From: Eonycteris spelaea
Taxonomy: Eukaryota > Chordata > Mammalia > Chiroptera > Pteropodidae
Assembly (NCBI GenBank): GCA_003508835.1
Contig: PUFA01000072.1
Location: 4,066,501 to 4,130,500 of the forward strand
Reading direction: 5' to 3'
Length of the DNA stretch: 64,000 nucleotides
Shown: piece by piece, positions 48,505-59,549 of the stretch
Numbering within the stretch: the first letter of the stretch is position 1
Layout: every line of letters starts with the position of its first letter
Position numbers and translations under genes: made by a program
The notes under the pieces: generated by a model
The model's database searches: none
What the model was told of the DNA's origin: nothing
The model's input: the letters and a program-made list of their open reading frames with translations, nothing else

Positions 48505-50433
48505 CTGCCATCACAAGAAGAGAATATTATTGTTAGTAAATTACTAGGAGACTAACTTTAGGTTTCGTGTTCTGTTGCTTTTACTAGCGTCCTTAATGGA
48601 AACAAAATGAAATCAAATGTTAATTTGGAGTATGTTGGACACAGTAAAGGTTGGAGACAGACATTTCTAAAGTTTTATCCAGATAGTGTACAATCAGAAG
48701 GCATACATTAAAATTAGTTTTTTTCTTTTCTTTTTTAAAAATTATTTTCAAATGTTATAATTATTAAACCAATTTCAATTACATATAACACCATAGATAC
48801 GAATCAAACTATTCACAGAAGAATTAGCATTACAACAAATCTAAAATGGTAGTAAAATATATCCATTTAAATCACAATTAGGTACTAGTTTATAGTAGGT
48901 GGAAATAACTGTAGAACTTCATTTTCCTTTAACGACTCTCACAATATAGTTAATATACTGGGAAAAAAAGAGTGAAAGTGAAAAAATATGTTAAGTGACT
49001 ATGTTGATATCACTGAAATCATCCCCTCCTTTTTTTTCTAATACTGTTTAGTGCTAAACAAATGTTTTATAACAGTTGAAAACATGGGAGAAGAATATAA
49101 GGAAAGTTCTAGATTGGGGTGGGAATGTTGAAGATAAAGTGGAGGGAGCAGGTGGCGTGTATTTTGATAGTTTTACCTTTTTTTCCCCCTGACTCTATTC
49201 TTTAAATCTGTATTACCATGAGCAAGTAACTTAACCTCTGTTACCTAATTTCTATATTTATAAAATAAAAATTTATAGAAACATAAATTTCTATATTTAT
49301 AAAATAAACATCAATTATTAGTAGTACAGAATATTAATACAGAGCACAGACAAATATAATACAGAATAATATTATTATTCAGAGCCACGGGTTCCCCTTA
49401 CAATAATACTCTTGGTAGGAAATTGTGGTGTTTAAAATTAATACCGAGTGTCTTTTAAGTCATGTTTTCATAGTCTTTTTTCTCCTTTCAAATTGTGCAA
49501 TTTAATGGTTTTCAATATATTTACAAAGTTGAGTAAGCTCGAAGCTGCTTTTAAATTATATCTCAGCTTACATTTACAAAGCAGTCACCATGTATTTTAC
49601 TTATATTTGTAAAACAATTATTGTTTTTATTTGCCTGCCACCCAGTCCTCCTTCTAATAAAAACCCTAAAATTCATTCGAGACACTGTCCTTCTTTCACT
49701 CACACACCATGTGGTATGGATGTGGTTCACTGGGTGACCTGGGAAGCCAACCAACGGCAATGACAATACTTTATCTCCCTATCCAATGAGATTAGTTCTT
49801 GATGGATACAGACTAAGAATAATCTAAGGTAGACTATTTGTTCCAATGGGTATAATCGCTGAAATTATTTTGAACTGTTGGGAAAGATCTGTATTCTTTC
49901 ACCAGAGTTGTTCATGTAGGAGGGCTTAAAACGGGAGATTTTGAAGACCAACTTTGCTTCTGTTTGAGGAGTGCCAATCTGTGAATGGAGCCAACACAAT
50001 GTCACTATAGACCCGAGAAGCAGAGATGTGTTTCTTCCTCTATGACTGATATTCTTCTTTCTATCCATCTGTGTGCTGAGATTCTTTTTCTTTAAGCTAG
50101 ACAAAAGATGTCCCTTTTCCTTAAGACAAGATGAATTGGGATTCTCTCACTTGCAACTGAAATATTCATAAAAAATATAGTAGTATCTTATTTTCATACT
50201 GTGCCTTCCAAATGGTAATCCCTTGCTTGGCAAGAAATACATTTACAGTTTTGACTTAGATATTGAGTATTGGTCTCTTACTTCCAACAAAGGAAAAACA
50301 TATTTACATTTCCCATGATCTAGAAATTTTGACAATTGACATGGTTTCTCAACTGAAATGCAAATTAAATGTGTGAGTCAAATGAACCAAATATTAACAT
50401 TAGACATTCCTATTAGGTTGATAGAAAACTCAC
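48505..50433 (-). other. Intron 2; MIR-like fragment and a short duplication
   Basis: About 49,180-49,270 resembles a MIR (CATGAGCAAGTAACTTAACC). Right after it, TTTCTATATTTATAAAATAA occurs twice about 38 bases apart (49,248 and 49,286) with an inverted piece between. The rest is unassigned AT-rich intron. Confidence 0.5.
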
Positions 50434-50635
50434 CTTTCATAAAAGAGGTTGAGGCAACTTTATCCATTATCTGTTGGGTTGTATTGGTGAAGGTGTGTAT
50501 GCAATAGTAAACGTAGATTCGCTAAATGAATCTACCCGTCCCAGGTCCATGGTAGGAAGTGAAAAAATCATTAACTTCATGCATGTTAGGATATAGGTAC
50601 AAAAAAAGTAGTAGGAGTAATGAGCTCAACCATTC
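50434..50635 (-). pseudogene. ABCA8: ABCA8-like exon 2 (first helix), two frameshifts and a stop
   Basis: The exon opens as EWLSSLLLLLFLYLYPNMHE then VNDFFTS, covering the first membrane helix. The family block MDLGRVDSFSESTFTIAYTP follows 85 bases from the exon start, where a multiple of 3 is needed (2 bases missing). The final block TTQQIMDKVASTSFMK is a further base out, so the exon end is back in the original frame (202 bases against about 205 expected). The opening frame hits TAG at 50,522-50,524. Acceptor TATGTAG and donor GTGAGT remain. Confidence 0.88.
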
Positions 50636-51873
50636 CTACATAATCCAAGAGAAAGAATAAAAGAAACAATGATTTAAAATTAGTCATCCACAATCCTTTG
50701 GCCATACAGTTGGTCTCATTCACTTTTCTAATTTCAATATATCCCACATTATGAACCATTTAAAATATGTACAGTACAAAATTCAGCAATCTGTGGCATT
50801 CCAATGAGCTATTAATAAAAATTCAAATTTATTCATCCACAGCACCAATTTAAAGCATGCGCTGATCATAAAAATACAAGAGGCGACAGTGGCAAGCTGT
50901 TATAAATTACTATCAGCTGGTATTACTATGGTTACCTACCCTTGCTGAACAGGCACACCTTGTTTAATTGTGCTTCACAGTTGGTGCATTTTTTTTGTGA
51001 ATCAAAGGCAAGACCCTCCACCAGCAAAAAGATTATGACTTGCTTTACTTTATCACAGAGGTCTAGAATTGAACCCATAAGATTTCTGAGGTATTTGATT
51101 CTGCTGAAAGCCTATGTTACAAGAGAATTTCAAGGCACTGCTCACTTAGTAGTAATATATTTGTTACATGCCAAGATTCTGGTGTTGTAAACACGACAGA
51201 ATACAGGTTACCTGAGAAACACTGTCTGGCTAGTTATCAATACTAGTCACTTGAAAACTTTCTAAATACATGACTGTAGGAAAAAAAATATCAAGGTATA
51301 TGGTAAAATTTCAGTTTGTTCAAAATGCTACTTAGCTATATCTATCTGATTTTTTAAAATACCAAAGTGTAACCAAGACTTTTGTTACATGGTAAGATTA
51401 TAGGAGCTAATACTAATTTTCTTCTTACCACCAACCATGTTTCCTAATTTTCTTCTATTTTTGAAAAGAATGATTTCCTTTTAAAAAAGAGAAAAAGATT
51501 CAAAAGAGAAAATACCAGTTATCTATTTCTGTGGGTTGATTTGTTTATCATATCTTCGGAATACCGGTACCTTAACCCAAGTCTCTATGCATGGGAGCAC
51601 CAGTAAAAAGGGTGACCATAGACTTTTCAAACATTTCTCAAATTCTCTATTGCTGACCACCTTCCACACTTTTGGGCCTCAAATTATAGGCCTATGTTAA
51701 CTGCAAGGTCTTCAGACATATTCGTGGTTCAAGGAACAGCTTCTTCTAATTTCTCCTGTTGTACAAAGGTGTTCTATTTCTTTGGAGGGGAGATAAATAG
51801 AGCGAAGCTACATTCCAAGGAGTATACAATTTTCTTGTCATAAATACAAAGTGACGGAGATACTGAATCATAC
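50636..51873 (-). other. Intron 1 of the coding part; nothing recognised
   Basis: AT-rich intron with no exon, RNA gene or named repeat that I can identify. Confidence 0.4.
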
Positions 51874-51969
51874 CATTAAGGATTCTCTTTTCATTCTCCA
51901 TTTTTTAAGAAAGTTCTTGCATAATAAGGCCCAAGTTTGTTGACACGTACTTATCTCCCTCCTATTCAT
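51874..51969 (-). CDS. ABCA8: ABCA8-like coding exon 1 (start codon)
   Basis: The initiator ATG is at 51,967-51,969 in GGCGAAATGA, a good Kozak context with A at -3. The exon encodes [20 protein letters not shown] then [12 protein letters not shown], the cytoplasmic N-terminus before the first helix. The exon begins at 51,975, with acceptor TTAAGCAG just upstream, and ends at donor GTATGA. I chose this start because family proteins begin at the same distance from [11 protein letters not shown]. Confidence 0.92.
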
Positions 51970-51975
51970 TTCGCC

Positions 51976-53150
51976 CTGCTTAATAAGAAAAAAAGGGAGA
52001 AGATAAAGTAAATGTGCAGGTCTCAATGAGAATAAAAATCCTGTAAACACAAAAACAAGTAGTCTAATAACCCCAGTGTTCCGATTTATTTCTTAGCATC
52101 CAAGGGTAGCCTTTTATTACTCCTCCACTTCCTTTTCACCCCACTCTTTACTCCATCATTGTTCTGTTGTTGTTGTTGTTGTTTTTATACAGTGTACTAG
52201 TTATCAATTTTATGGACTCTTCTGATCCAAATTCTCTTTACAGCCTATTCTATGGAAATGGATCTGGGCCCGTTAAATATTTTTTTTCGCCAGCTGGCAC
52301 AATGTAAAGCTTTGTCAGTGGAGAGAACTAGAGAAACTTTGCAAAAAGCAGCTCTCCTTCCTGTTATCAGAATGGTTCCTTTGCTTGATTCCTAGAGTCT
52401 GTGTGTTTTTTTCCTCACTGCACAAACCAAATGATCTTCTCCAATGCAGATGCCTGGACAGGGCAGGTTTCCCTGTGTGTTTTTCTCTAGCTTGAGCCAG
52501 GGAGCAGTGGTGTATCTGGACTTGTTACCTTCAGCTCTCCTATTGCAAAGACAGTGCACTCTGGTCTTTGTGCCCATAGGTAGCTTGCCATTCAGGCTTC
52601 TCTGCCATGTGGTGGACTAAAAGCACATCTTGTGCAACCATACTTTATTTAACACCTATCTCTCCACTTAGTACTCATAAAAATGATGGGGGCAAAGCAA
52701 GAAACTGGAGTGACCCCTCAATGTCCCTCAGGCCATACAACCTGCCTACTGCTCAGAATATTTTCTCCTACGTGCAAAAGTGTTCAACCCCACACAACGA
52801 CCTGCTGTTGCATTTGGAGAGGGGTTGAGGCGATAGCCAACTACTACTAGGGGGATGGGAATCTGTAAATCCTCCCACTCCCATCTTTAATCCTGTCCCA
52901 GGAACACATACTGTTTGCTCAGGGATGCACAAACAGCCATCTTCCCTGGGAGAGAGAAAAGAAAGCACCTTCTCTGGACATGACCCTTGCACCACATAAA
53001 AAGCAACAGCCATCTACCACTAAGGGCTGGGTGGGAAAGCTTCCTGTCCCCATACCTAAGCAAAGATGGGTTGTTGCTGAGATTTGCTGTTGGGACCCAG
53101 CATTGACGTGAAGAGAGATGGGCTATCGCCTAAGGACGAGTGAGAAAGCT
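51976..53150 (-). other. First-intron segment, probable unnamed repeat
   Basis: A (GTT)n run lies at about 52,161-52,182. The stretch at about 52,290-53,130 is less AT-rich than its surroundings and reads like old transposon sequence, but I cannot name it and see no protein domain. Confidence 0.4.
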
Positions 53151-53159
53151 CTCATATAT

Positions 53160-54520
53160 GCAAGGCCTCCCAGCAGACACAAGGGTGACATATATGTTAG
53201 GCCATAGAACAAGCTTTAGTGAAGTTAAGACTGAAATCATACTAAGCATCTTTTTTGATCACAATGTTATGAAACAGAAATCAGCAACGAGAGGGAACTT
53301 GGAAATTTTACAAATATTTGGAAACTAAACAACAACACACTTCTGAACAATCAGTGAGTCAAAGGAAGACTCAAAAGGGAAATGAAAAGTTACCCTGAAA
53401 CAAATGAAAATGGGAACACGACACACCCAAATCTATGGGATGCAGCAAAGCAGTTCTAAAAGGGAAGTTTATAGTGATAAATGCATCTAAGAAAAAAAAT
53501 CTCAAATAAATAACCTGATTTTACACCTCAAGAACTAGAAAAGAACAAAATAAGCCCACACTTAGCAGAAGAAAGGAAATTAAGTTTAGAGCGGAAATAA
53601 ATGAACTAGAGACAAGAAAACAATAGAAAAGATTGTGGAAACTAAGAGCTTTTTTTTGAAAAGATAAAATTGACAAACTTTTAGCTAGTCTGAGAAAAAA
53701 GAGAAAAGACACAAATACTTAAAATCAGAAATGAAAGAAAAGACATTACCAGAAATACATAGATCATAAGGGACTACTGTGACTAGCCATATACCAACAA
53801 ATTGGATAACGTGAAGAACTGTATAACTTTCTAAAAACATACAACCTACCAAGACTGAATCATGAAGAAATAAAATATATAAACAAACCAATAATGAGTA
53901 AGGAGATTGAATCAATAATTAAAACTTCCCAACAAAGAAAAGCCCCAGACCAGATGGCTTCACTGGTGACTTCTACCAAACATTTACAGAAGAATTAATG
54001 CCAACTCTTCTCAAATTCTTCCAAAAAGTCAAGGGGAAAGAATACCCTCAGACTTATCTTATGAGGCTAGCATTACCCTTATGCCAAAGCCAGATATTGA
54101 TATTATAACAAGAGGAAGCTTTAGACCAATATCCCTAATGCATATAGATGCAAAAATTCTCAACAAAACATTAGTAAACTGAATTTACACAGAAAGGATC
54201 AAACGCCATGACCAAATAAGATTTGCTCCTGAGATGCAAAGATGGTCAATAAATGCCATACACTACATAAATAGAATGAAAGATAAAAATCATACGGTTA
54301 TCTCAATAGGTGTAGAAAAAGCGTTTGACAAAACACAATATCCTTTCATGATAAAAATCCTCAAAAAATTAGGTATAGAAGAAATATACATCAACACAAT
54401 AAAGCTATATATGAAAGGCGCATAGCTACCATTATACTCAATGGTGAATGGTTGAAAGTTTTTCCTCTAAGATTAAGAATGAGACAAAAATGTCCACTCT
54501 CATCACTCTTATTCAAGACA
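53160..54520 (+). mobile_element. L1 ORF2 fragment, dead
   Basis: L1 reverse-transcriptase gene text in order: GAACAATCAGTGAGTCAAAG, CTATGGGATGCAGCAAAGC, ATTTTACACCTCAAGAACTA, CAGACCAGATGGCTTCACTG and ATAGATGCAAAAATTCTCAAC. Frameshifts and stops throughout; only short frames of about 60 codons survive. Confidence 0.85.
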
Positions 54521-54544
54521 GTGGCCCCAATTCTTCACCTCTAC

Positions 54545-54880
54545 CTGTGTCCACACCCATGGTCCGGTAACTTTGAAGTCCCTTCCACAAACTCAGACTA
54601 TAACTTTGACCAACAGAAGGAGGTGGGGGTGACAATGTCCATTTCTGAGCCTAGACCTTACAAGGCTTTGAGTGTACCTGCTTGCTCCTGTGGCTCTGCC
54701 ACTGCTATGAGAACATACCTGGTCTCACCTCTAAGGAATGAAAGCCGCATGAAACAGGACTGAGTTATCCCAGTCATCCCCGTTTAGAGTTGTCTCCACC
54801 AGCTGAGCCCCAAAGATGTGAGCAAGCCTATCCAGGATCAGCAGAGCCTCTTAAAATAAGCACACCAGGCATCTCAGATA
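54545..54880 (+). mobile_element. MLT1-type LTR fragment after the L1
   Basis: ACTTTGACCAACAGAAGG, GAGCCTAGACCTTACAAGG, CAGCTGAGCCCCAAAGATG and GTGAGCAAGCC follow the central part of MLT1 LTRs. It adjoins or interrupts the L1 ORF2 fragment. Confidence 0.6.
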
Positions 54881-55009
54881 TAAATGCTTGCAGTTGTATA
54901 TTATTTATTGATTTTTCTTGCCATGAAATGTAAACGCAGCAATAGACCACAGATATATTACTTAGGGTTGCCTATTGAGCTTCTATAGTATTAAAGTTTC
55001 TTTGGTTTT

Positions 55010-55920
55010 AGCGACTCTTTTTTTTCGACTTCTAACTTGAACATGTTGTGGTCAAAGAAACTACTACTTGTAAGACATTACTTCTTTGAAATTCCTTGAG
55101 ACTTCCTTGGTGGTGCAGCATGTTTTAATATTTAGAAATATTCCATGTGTGCTTGAAATAGATGTATATCACCTTTTAGGTTGTTTTGCAAATATCCATT
55201 TACTCTTTTAAATTTCATTCTTCAAATCTTCAGCATCCTTCTTATATTTATGAGATTAATCATTTCATGATAGAATTCTATTAAATCTTTCATTTTGATA
55301 ACAGGTTTGCCAATTTCTCATTCTATCTCTGTTAGTTTTTAGTTTGTACATTTAAGGGTTCAAGTTAGTTGCATAAAACATTGCTTTCTTGCTCCAGTTT
55401 TGATGGTGGGTTGCTTCTGTTTCTGATAAAAGCACAGAGACATGACATTTCTATAGCTTAAAATTTGCCTAATGTAGTTTGATCCATACATTTATCTTTT
55501 AACCTTTTGCTAAATTTTTAAATGTTTGCTTAATGTATAGAAAACTCATGGTTGCTATATTTTTAGGAACCCAAACTGATGCATGCTCTATTTTTCAGAG
55601 GTTAATTTAATCCTGCATAAATTCTCATTTTGGAGGTCCTTTGTGTTTTATCTTCATGTTAAATTTGCTTTTCATTTGCTTCTAATTGTCACTTCTATTG
55701 AACTTTAGCAAGATTTCCTTCCCCCCATCTTTTCCTTCCTGTCCCCCAAAATATAGAAGATATTTATATTCCTTTAACAGTTACTCTTAAATTTTGGACT
55801 TTCTTAGAGAATTATCTCTTTTTTTTTTTTTTAAAGAAAACTTATCATTTATTATCCCTATCCTCTTCATAAAACAAAGACTTTCTGGATACTTTACCTC
55901 TGCTGAATTCCAATCCTGAT
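55010..55920 (-). mobile_element. Decayed L1 ORF2 region, minus orientation
   Basis: The plus strand has ATGTTGTGGTCAAAG, GAAATATTCCATGTGTGC and later T-rich blocks that match reverse-complement L1 ORF2 text. Heavily diverged. Confidence 0.5.
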
Positions 55921-56709
55921 CGTTCTGGTTGTTATTATATAGAAATTTGTCTCAATCTTTAAAGTACATAAAAATCAGATTTATTTTACCATGTATTCAG
56001 TTAATTAGATTTGCCAATATAATACACAGGTTCCTGTGGGGAAGCTGTCGTATATTTGAGCTTGTGTTTGAGAAGGAGGGTAGAAATTCTATGAAAACAC
56101 CCCATGGCCTCTACCTAAAATTGTCTGCAGAGAACAGCATTGGTCTCTAATCGATATTGTACCAGGAGTACAGCAGTGGGCCACACTCTTCTTCCTGATA
56201 GAAGCAGCGAATCACAGTTGCAGCATATTCAACCTTGAGCAAAGAGCATATGTATGAGTGTATGTGTGTGTGTGTACGTGTGTCTGTGTGTGTGTTGGGG
56301 AGCAGTGGTGGTGAGGAGGAGGTAGGGAAATTTATACACACTCCATTTTTTTTGCAGCAAGGACCCCAAATACGTCCCAGAAGGAGAAGCCTCAATGCGT
56401 AATAATAATGTCACATCTTTCTACAGTACCTAATCAACCAATATTATACAATACGATTTGCAGAGCCTCTCTGGAAAATGGTGGTTCTCGAGTGCTCTCG
56501 AAGGTCTTCACTACAGGAGGAACCACTACGTAAGCTGACCTGTAGAAAGTGGAGAGATTCTGGAACTGTCATCAGTTTTCTGGGAAGCATGCCAGCGGTA
56601 TGACTTGGAAGGATAGGTCAGGACTTCTGAGCACAGAGCAGCATCTCCACCCTGAATCTGGCTCTTAAATCCTGAATTTGGAGCAAGTGGTCTCCAACTA
56701 TGTGTATCC

Positions 56710-57080
56710 CACGTTGGCCAGGGATAGAAACTAATGGTTGCCATGAACTCCTCCATCACGATAATGAGTGGATATGTACTGCCCCCACTTCCCCACTCCC
56801 ACCCGCCTCTGAAACTCTCATTCATTCATAGAACAAGATGACGCTCAGGGGTGGGCTATTTCCTAGAGACAAAGCTCAGGTAGGATGTGCAGGGGCCAGG
56901 TCCAGCGGGCGACGTAGTAGCCCAGAGAGCTTCAGACAGCATTGCCAGAGGAAGAACCTATACATGCTGCTTAATGAGGCTGAGAGACGAGTCTGAGTAG
57001 CAGTGAACTGCATGGATGGGTTGAGAAAGTCGGTGGAGTGACAGCTGGAGGGAGGAAGTAATTCCAATCATTAAGAGCAT
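56710..57080. repeat. Unnamed repeat R1, copy 1
   Basis: About 250-350 bases shared with 63.15-63.49 kb in the same orientation. Common blocks include GAGACAAAGCTCAGGT, GATGTGCAGGG, CAGCATTGCCAGAGG, CATGCTGCTTAATGAGGCTG, TGGAGTGACAG and AATTCCAATCATTAA. The copies differ by scattered substitutions and small indels. It may be a lineage-specific LTR or SINE-like element; I do not recognise the family. Confidence 0.75.
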
Positions 57081-58090
57081 GAAGCCAGACCATCCAGTGA
57101 GAGAGGACTGAGCATCCCTGTAGATGGTTCTTGGTGCCGAGAATTCAGGGTGTTTGTTCACTTTCAAGGGAACCGTGCAGGGCCGTGCAGGGGGCTAAAG
57201 CAGACCAAGAGAGTGACCTCCTCACTGTGGAATCAGCCGCTGCCCCATGGGGCATGAAAACGTCTGTCTGGCTCCACCCCCTCAGATTTTCCACTGTAAA
57301 TTAGTGTCCCCCACCTTATTGTCCCCTAATTCCATGTTGGTTCTGTCATTTACCAAAGGTCTAACAACCACATGAATTCCTTTTTATACACATCATAGAG
57401 CGTTTCAGACTGTAATGACTCTAGTTTTCCTCCTGTCGTAAGTTGTTAAATTCAGAACAAACTGCTTACACTATGGGAACATGAAAATTCTGTTTACTGC
57501 AAATAACATGTATTTGGAAAGAATATTGTGATAAGGAAAAGCTACATATTTCACATTCTGATTCGATACATGGTGTGCACAGAGTAAAAAAATTTGGGAG
57601 ATCATCTTACATTTCTAAAATTCTTAGAGCCTGAGAGTGAGAAACAGGAACAATAAAAATACTTCGGTTAATGTTTTTTGGTAAATAGTCTCAAAGTCAG
57701 GAAAACAGTTCATCGGAATGTCCCTAACTTATTGTGCAATCAAAATAAAGACTTTCAAAACAATCCAGGTTTACAAATCAATTCTCAATATTCTTAGTTC
57801 TTCACAATCTATTAGCAATTTCAGCTTATTCCCACACTTAGTTTCTGTCTTAAACATATATTAGTTGCATAATTTTTAAAAAACTTATATTTTAACTCAA
57901 TGCTTTCATCTTTATAATATTAAATATCAGATATCCAAATACATCAAAATTGCCCAGTAATTTTCAAAGTAATTTTTCCACAGAGATATTGGCACTCAAT
58001 TCCTAAAGACCTATTTGTAATTTTGTGATAGAAAAAAAAAAAGGAAAAGGAAAGCCCCCAAAACGAAACAGAAAACCACAATGAACTTAC

Positions 58091-58270
58091 TTTTGAGAAA
58101 TCTGAAGCAAGCAATCTAGAAACACATTTAATCCACTGGTCTCCTTATTTAGAAGAAAATGATTCACATTTTTGTCCTGGTCTTTGCCGCATCTCTAGAA
58201 TCTGCTTTAACTGTTTGATGTCTGTGAAAAGTTCCTGTGGAGTCCGCTCGCAGAAGAGGTTATGATCTCA
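58091..58270 (-). other. ABCA8: Probable non-coding first exon of the ABCA8-like gene
   Basis: The minus strand from about 58,270 to 58,091 ends in a strong donor, TCTCAAAA then GTAAGT, with no comparable acceptor upstream, and lies 6.1 kb before the coding start. Related ABCA genes have non-coding 5' exons. The transcription start is not determined. A 15-codon upstream frame begins in it. Confidence 0.5.
58145..58192 (-). CDS. Possible upstream ORF, 15 codons
   Basis: ATG at 58,190-58,192 opens a frame MRQRPGQKCESFSSK that ends at TAA (58,145-58,147) inside the proposed first exon. If this exon is transcribed the frame could reduce translation from the main start. It is speculative and short. 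Confidence 0.3.
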   Translation of the reverse strand: MRQRPGQKCESFSSK

Positions 58271-58298
58271 ATTCTATCGGCCCTGCCAAATATCATGT

Positions 58299-58306
58299 TC
58301 ACGTGA
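58299..58306. promoter_or_regulatory. Palindromic E-box TCACGTGA upstream of first exon
   Basis: TCACGTGA is the extended E-box bound by USF, MITF and TFEB-type bHLH-ZIP factors. It lies about 30-40 bases upstream of the proposed first exon. An AT-rich AATAAAAAAAG on the minus strand lies about 20 bases further out. No binding evidence is available. Confidence 0.4.
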
Positions 58307-58589
58307 TTACTCTTGGACTTTTTTTATTTTTCTTCTCATTGACATACAGCCAGTTCAAGCAGAGCGGTAGCATTTATACTTGGTTGCATGGACGTATCTC
58401 ATTATAAAGAGGAATCGTAGAGAGGAAATCCAATATTTGTTAGCTTTTCTCTATTACGTCCAAGATAATTGTGGCTAATATCAAAATTTTAAGCACTGTC
58501 TTTAAACCACGAGAAAGGAAAGAGTTTTACCAGAGAAAACCTGCTTTCTGCACAGAGCTCTAGACTGGCTGGCTGATGTTATCGCCTGA

Positions 58590-59260
58590 TTGATATCATC
58601 ATTTGGATAATTAGGATTTTCAACCCTCTGTATCTCATTTTCAGTCAGTTCAGAATATTTTCTAATCTCCCTTAGACTTGCTCTTTGACCCATGAATTAT
58701 TTAGAAATATGTTGTTTCATTTCCAAGTGTCTGGAGATTTTCCTGTTATCTTTTGTTTATTGTTTTCTAGTTTAATTCTGTTATGGTCTGAAAATTTATT
58801 TTGTATGTCAGATTTGTTAGGATTTGTCTTATGACCCAGGATATGATCTGTCTTGGTGAATATTCCATATGCACTTGAAAAGAGATGGATTCTGCTGTCG
58901 AATGAGGGACATAGTATATAAACATCTATAAACATCTATTAGATCTAGTTGGTTGATGGTCTTGGTTAGTTTTTCTATATTTTTGTTGGTTTTCTATAGT
59001 TCTGTTGATTATTAAGAAAAGAGTATTGAAGATTTTAACAAAGATTAGAAACTTTTCTTTTCCCTTTCAGGTCTAACAGATTTTTGCCTTGTGTAACTGG
59101 AAGCTGTGCTGTTAGGTACACACACATTTAGGATTGTGATGTCTTCTTAGTGAACTGGCCTTTTTATCATTATGTAATGTCCATCTTTATCCCTGGTAAC
59201 TTTCTGTGCTCTGAAATTACTTTGGTGTTAATATAGCCATTTCCACTCTCTTTTGATCAG
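58590..59260 (-). mobile_element. L1 ORF2 endonuclease region, minus orientation
   Basis: The plus strand is reverse-complement L1 text: TTAGTTGTCTTTTG-like blocks, ATGACCCAGGATATGATCTG, TCTTGGTGAATATTCCATAT, ATTAGATCTAGTTGGTTGAT and TTATCATTATGTAATGTCC. A minus-strand frame of 72 codons retains an endonuclease-like SDHNRIKLE. Dead. Confidence 0.8.
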
Positions 59261-59549
59261 CTGACCAAATGACTCCTCTATCATTTCAGTTTCTTTGCCA
59301 TGATTAATTTTTTAGTAAGCACATTAATCAGAACATGCTACAATTCATTTGCTTTGATGTTTTGTTGACCCACACGCAGATGATTTATAGATGATTGAGC
59401 CACTCAGTTCTGAGTACTATGCCCTTTTGTAAACATTTACAGACCCACAAACTTCAAATGGAAGCTTTCTGGATGCTTCTGACTTGATATAGGTTGGACT
59501 AGATTACGTTGGATCAATGTTTCTATTGTAATAACTATGAAAAAGACAG

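Larger units (their letters stand above)
290..58290 (-). pseudogene. ABCA8: ABCA8-like ABC transporter gene, 38 coding exons, disrupted
   Basis: Full ABCA transporters move lipids across membranes using two membrane halves, two nucleotide-binding domains (NBDs) and two large extracellular domains. ABCA8 has been linked to cholesterol and sphingolipid handling (family knowledge). The exons, placed by similarity and GT/AG sites, would encode about 1,610 residues, the usual length for this subgroup. Visible motifs are Walker [10 protein letters not shown] (exon 11) and GHNGAGKST (exon 30), Walker [12 protein letters not shown] (exon 14) and [11 protein letters not shown] (exon 33), signature LSGGQ (exon 13) and LSEGIKRK (exon 32), and H-loop TTHYMAEAE (exon 34). 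The C-terminus [10 protein letters not shown] and N-terminal [16 protein letters not shown] fit ABCA8 better than ABCA6 or ABCA10; ABCA9 is the nearest alternative. Frameshifts in exons 2, 9, 13 and 31 and a frameshift plus stop in exon 17 argue against a full-length protein. A tandem ABCA8-like paralogue, or assembly indels, cannot be excluded from this window. The 5' end is approximate. Confidence 0.85.

Noticed and set aside
563..51969. Two separate ABCA genes in the window
   Set aside because: The exons form one ordered, non-repeating series from the N-terminus to the C-terminus with matching phases.
563..51969. ABCA9, ABCA6 or ABCA10 as the gene identity
   Set aside because: Blocks such as [32 protein letters not shown] and [20 protein letters not shown] fit ABCA8 best as I recall it. 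ABCA9 remains second choice; no search was possible.
53140..54763. Coding genes from frames in the L1/MLT1 stretch
   Set aside because: They are fragments of dead L1 ORF2 and an LTR, broken by stops and frameshifts.
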